Shown here: piece by piece, positions 32,580 to 34,254 of the stretch
Position numbering within the stretch: the stretch's first letter is position 1
Layout: every line of letters starts with the position of its first letter
Virus record (IMG/VR): IMGVR_UViG_3300006921_000065
Location: 1-34,254 of that record
Reading direction: 5' to 3' (one strand)
Length of the DNA stretch: 34,254 nucleotides
From: a virus
Notes under the pieces: model-generated
What the model was told of the DNA's origin: nothing
The model's database searches: none
What the model saw: the letters and a program-made list of their open reading frames with translations, nothing else
Program-made: the position numbers and the translations under genes

Positions 32580-34254
32580 TTATTGTTTTATTAATTTAGA
32601 TGACATTCCCTTGTTTTCATACTTAGCAAAGCCAATATTAAATTTTGTTTTTTCTTTTCTTACAGTTGGTGTGTATAAATTTCTATTACAAGCCATTACA
32701 GCCAAACCACTACTTATTGATGCATCAAATCTAGTTCTATTATTTATATCAAACTTAGACCAATCATTCAATGTTTTATTAAAAAACATATTACCATAAC
32801 TACCGTTTGGTGTTGCACCAACATAATTTTGTATGTACATTTCAATAGCAGCAGCATGTGCTTGCTTCATGTCTTCACTAGAATTAGGTATGCCACCTAT
32901 TTCTTTTTCTGTTACAGATAATTTATTCCAAATTCTATCTGGTCTATTCATAGAGTAACCTCTATACCCCCTTCTTTTTAAATAATAAAGAAGTCTTGGT
33001 TTGTTGTTTTCTGCAAGTATAGGCATACCATAAAATACTAATGCCATTAATACATCTTCAAAAAATATTTCAGCAGTCTGAGGTCTAGCTATATATTCTA
33101 AAAAAAATTTATTTGGTGGAGCATCCTCCATAGAAAACTTTGTTAATCCATGTAAAGCTCCCTTAGAACCTTGACCGTCAACAGTGCCAGATATATCATA
33201 ACTATCACATCCAAAAGCACCTATATGTTCGTTACCGGGTTTTTTACCATTACTAGCTTCTATTACTTTGTTTTGCAAATGACTTGGTGGTACCCAACTA
33301 ATATTAAACCTACCTTTTGGATCTGGATAAAATATTACTTTTGAATCTTTTATACCATTCACCCATTGAAAATTACCTGTAGTTATGGAGACATTATTTT
33401 CCATAACTTCATTATAATCTATTTGCTCGTATATTTTTGTTAAGTTAAATATACTGTTTTTTGTTTCATCTCTAAAGGCATGTTCTTCTGTTCTAGGGAA
33501 CTGTCTGTAAAATTCATTTAGTGCATCAGGATCATTTTTTAATCCATCAACTTCATTTTGCCAGTGTTCTAATATACCTATGTCTATGTAATCCCCATAA
33601 GGTCCTTTAACTTCTTTTTCAGGTGTATCAAATACTGGCTGACCGTATTCATCAATAAACCCTTCGTAATTCCATTCCATAGGAATAAAAAGGCTATAAA
33701 GCCCAGAACTAGTCTGCCCATTTCTATTTCTTTTGGTGACATCAGAATCTCTGTATAATTTTTTAAAATTACCACCACCTTTATCTGATGAGTTACATGT
33801 ACTACCCATCATACATTTACCTATAACTCTACTACCTAACCTTAAGGTTGTTTTTGTAACTCTCCAGTTGTTGAGGATGTTGTTTGGCTTCTCCCACTTC
33901 CCTGATTCATCATGTATGAGGAGTTTAAGTTTCTCCCCATCGTAGGAGTTATCTCCTGTATTTTTCCAGTCGATTGTGGTGTCCAAGCCTTGTAAATCTT
34001 CTGGTTTGTCTGTGCTCGTGATACTCCGTCTGGTAAGTTTTGATGCTGGTACTCTGAATGCAAGTTCTGTTTTAGGTCTATCCATACCGTCTTGGATCGG
34101 TTTGAAGAAGAACGGATAGTTGACGGATATTGGCACCACTTTGTCGGTGAACATTTTCTTAGCATCGGGACCGGACTTGGACAAAATCCCGTAGCGTGCA
34201 TCACTGGATATTGTTGCCAGATTAACGGTTTCACCACTTGCCATGAAAGAGAAC
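32580..34254 (-). CDS. terL: Terminase large subunit (packaging ATPase-nuclease), N-terminus cut by window edge
   Basis: The frame is open through the right edge; the ATG at 34244-34242 is internal, since the ATPase P-loop would precede it and the codons before it (FSF) continue the frame. Present are the Walker B region LKLLIHDESGKW (106-117 from that ATG), GSRVIGKCMMGSTCN with GGGNFKKL (137-163), and an RNase-H-like nuclease. The nuclease has D346 in GAFGCDSYDIS, an acidic residue in PILAENNKP (near 412), and D507 in TRFDASISSG. This is the motor that cuts and pumps DNA through the portal. The sequence is like crAss-like/marine TerL. The expected C-terminus (GMSSKLIKQ) and spacing to the portal are intact. 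Confidence 0.9.
   Translation of the reverse strand, partial: FSFMASGETVNLATISSDARYGILSKSGPDAKKMFTDKVVPISVNYPFFFKPIQDGMDRPKTELAFRVPASKLTRRSITSTDKPEDLQGLDTTIDWKNTGDNSYDGEKLKLLIHDESGKWEKPNNILNNWRVTKTTLRLGSRVIGKCMMGSTCNSSDKGGGNFKKLYRDSDVTKRNRNGQTSSGLYSLFIPMEWNYEGFIDEYGQPVFDTPEKEVKGPYGDYIDIGILEHWQNEVDGLKNDPDALNEFYRQFPRTEEHAFRDETKNSIFNLTKIYEQIDYNEVMENNVSITTGNFQWVNGIKDSKVIFYPDPKGRFNISWVPPSHLQNKVIEASNGKKPGNEHIGAFGCDSYDISGTVDGQGSKGALHGLTKFSMEDAPPNKFFLEYIARPQTAEIFFEDVLMALVFYGMPILAENNKPRLLYYLKRRGYRGYSMNRPDRIWNKLSVTEKEIGGIPNSSEDMKQAHAAAIEMYIQNYVGATPNGSYGNMFFNKTLNDWSKFDINNRTRFDASISSGLAVMACNRNLYTPTVRKEKTKFNIGFAKYENKGMSSKLIKQ

Noticed and set aside
33842-34237. 131-residue minus-strand frame overlapping the terminase
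   Set aside because: It lies in another frame entirely inside the terminase gene, with no leader of its own and Ser/Thr/Arg-biased composition typical of an out-of-frame reading.
1-34254. tRNA genes, CRISPR arrays, integrase or attachment sites
   Set aside because: None seen by eye; intergenic gaps are all shorter than about 80 bases, leaving no space for most of them.

Overview
The window reads as part of the late (structural) region of a strictly lytic-looking, AT-rich dsDNA tailed phage. Every gene I can support lies on the minus strand, packed end to end with gaps of 0-80 bases, so transcription runs from position 34254 towards position 1. Gene content and order (large terminase, portal, small virion proteins, fibre, scaffold, major capsid protein, two tail-ring/adaptor proteins, a giant tail-muzzle protein, internal or ejected proteins, lysis-type genes) indicate a short-tailed phage. 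From memory of the families, the terminase, portal, capsid, ring and muzzle sequences resemble those of crAss-like phages (Crassvirales) and their marine relatives such as flavobacterial phages. No start codon inspected has a recognisable Shine-Dalgarno sequence. Leaders are A/T-rich, often with ATAAAACA, which is the usual pattern in Bacteroidota, so a marine Bacteroidota host is the best guess. No tRNA, rRNA, CRISPR array, integrase or insertion sequence was seen.

Layout in transcription order. 34254-32580: large terminase, cut off at its N-terminus by the window edge. 32578-30155: portal. 30127-29136: three small virion-type proteins. 29116-27035: fibre with a self-cleaving S74 chaperone. 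27000-25714: scaffold. 25686-24178: major capsid protein, followed by a good intrinsic terminator. 24101-23262: an auxiliary head or neck protein. A 13-bp perfect inverted repeat follows, then the two tail-ring proteins (23200-22280 and 22273-21125). 21121-12650: a 2823-residue muzzle-type tail protein. 12640-12305: a small virion protein. 12263-11214 and 11211-9685: two likely internal or cargo proteins. 9674-1971: a 2567-residue giant with membrane-active segments, an HEXXH site and an LPD38-like region. 1923-1139: a one-pass membrane protein coupled to a DUF5675 protein, probably the lysis cassette. 1133-516: three small cysteine-containing proteins. 513-1: a PAP2-type phosphatase with a complete active site, running off the left edge and not closed by a stop codon.

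Two things stand out. First, a beta-rich module of about 65-75 residues is repeated about ten times in the giant muzzle protein and also sits inside the neighbouring ring protein, with near-identical DNA in places. This suggests a domain that has been copied between adjacent tail genes and inserted into exposed loops. Second, the 2567-residue protein combines an apparent ejection machine with a possible metallopeptidase site. The phage also ends this block with a soluble PAP2 phosphatase. Family names and functions are from recognition of motifs by eye. No database search was possible.
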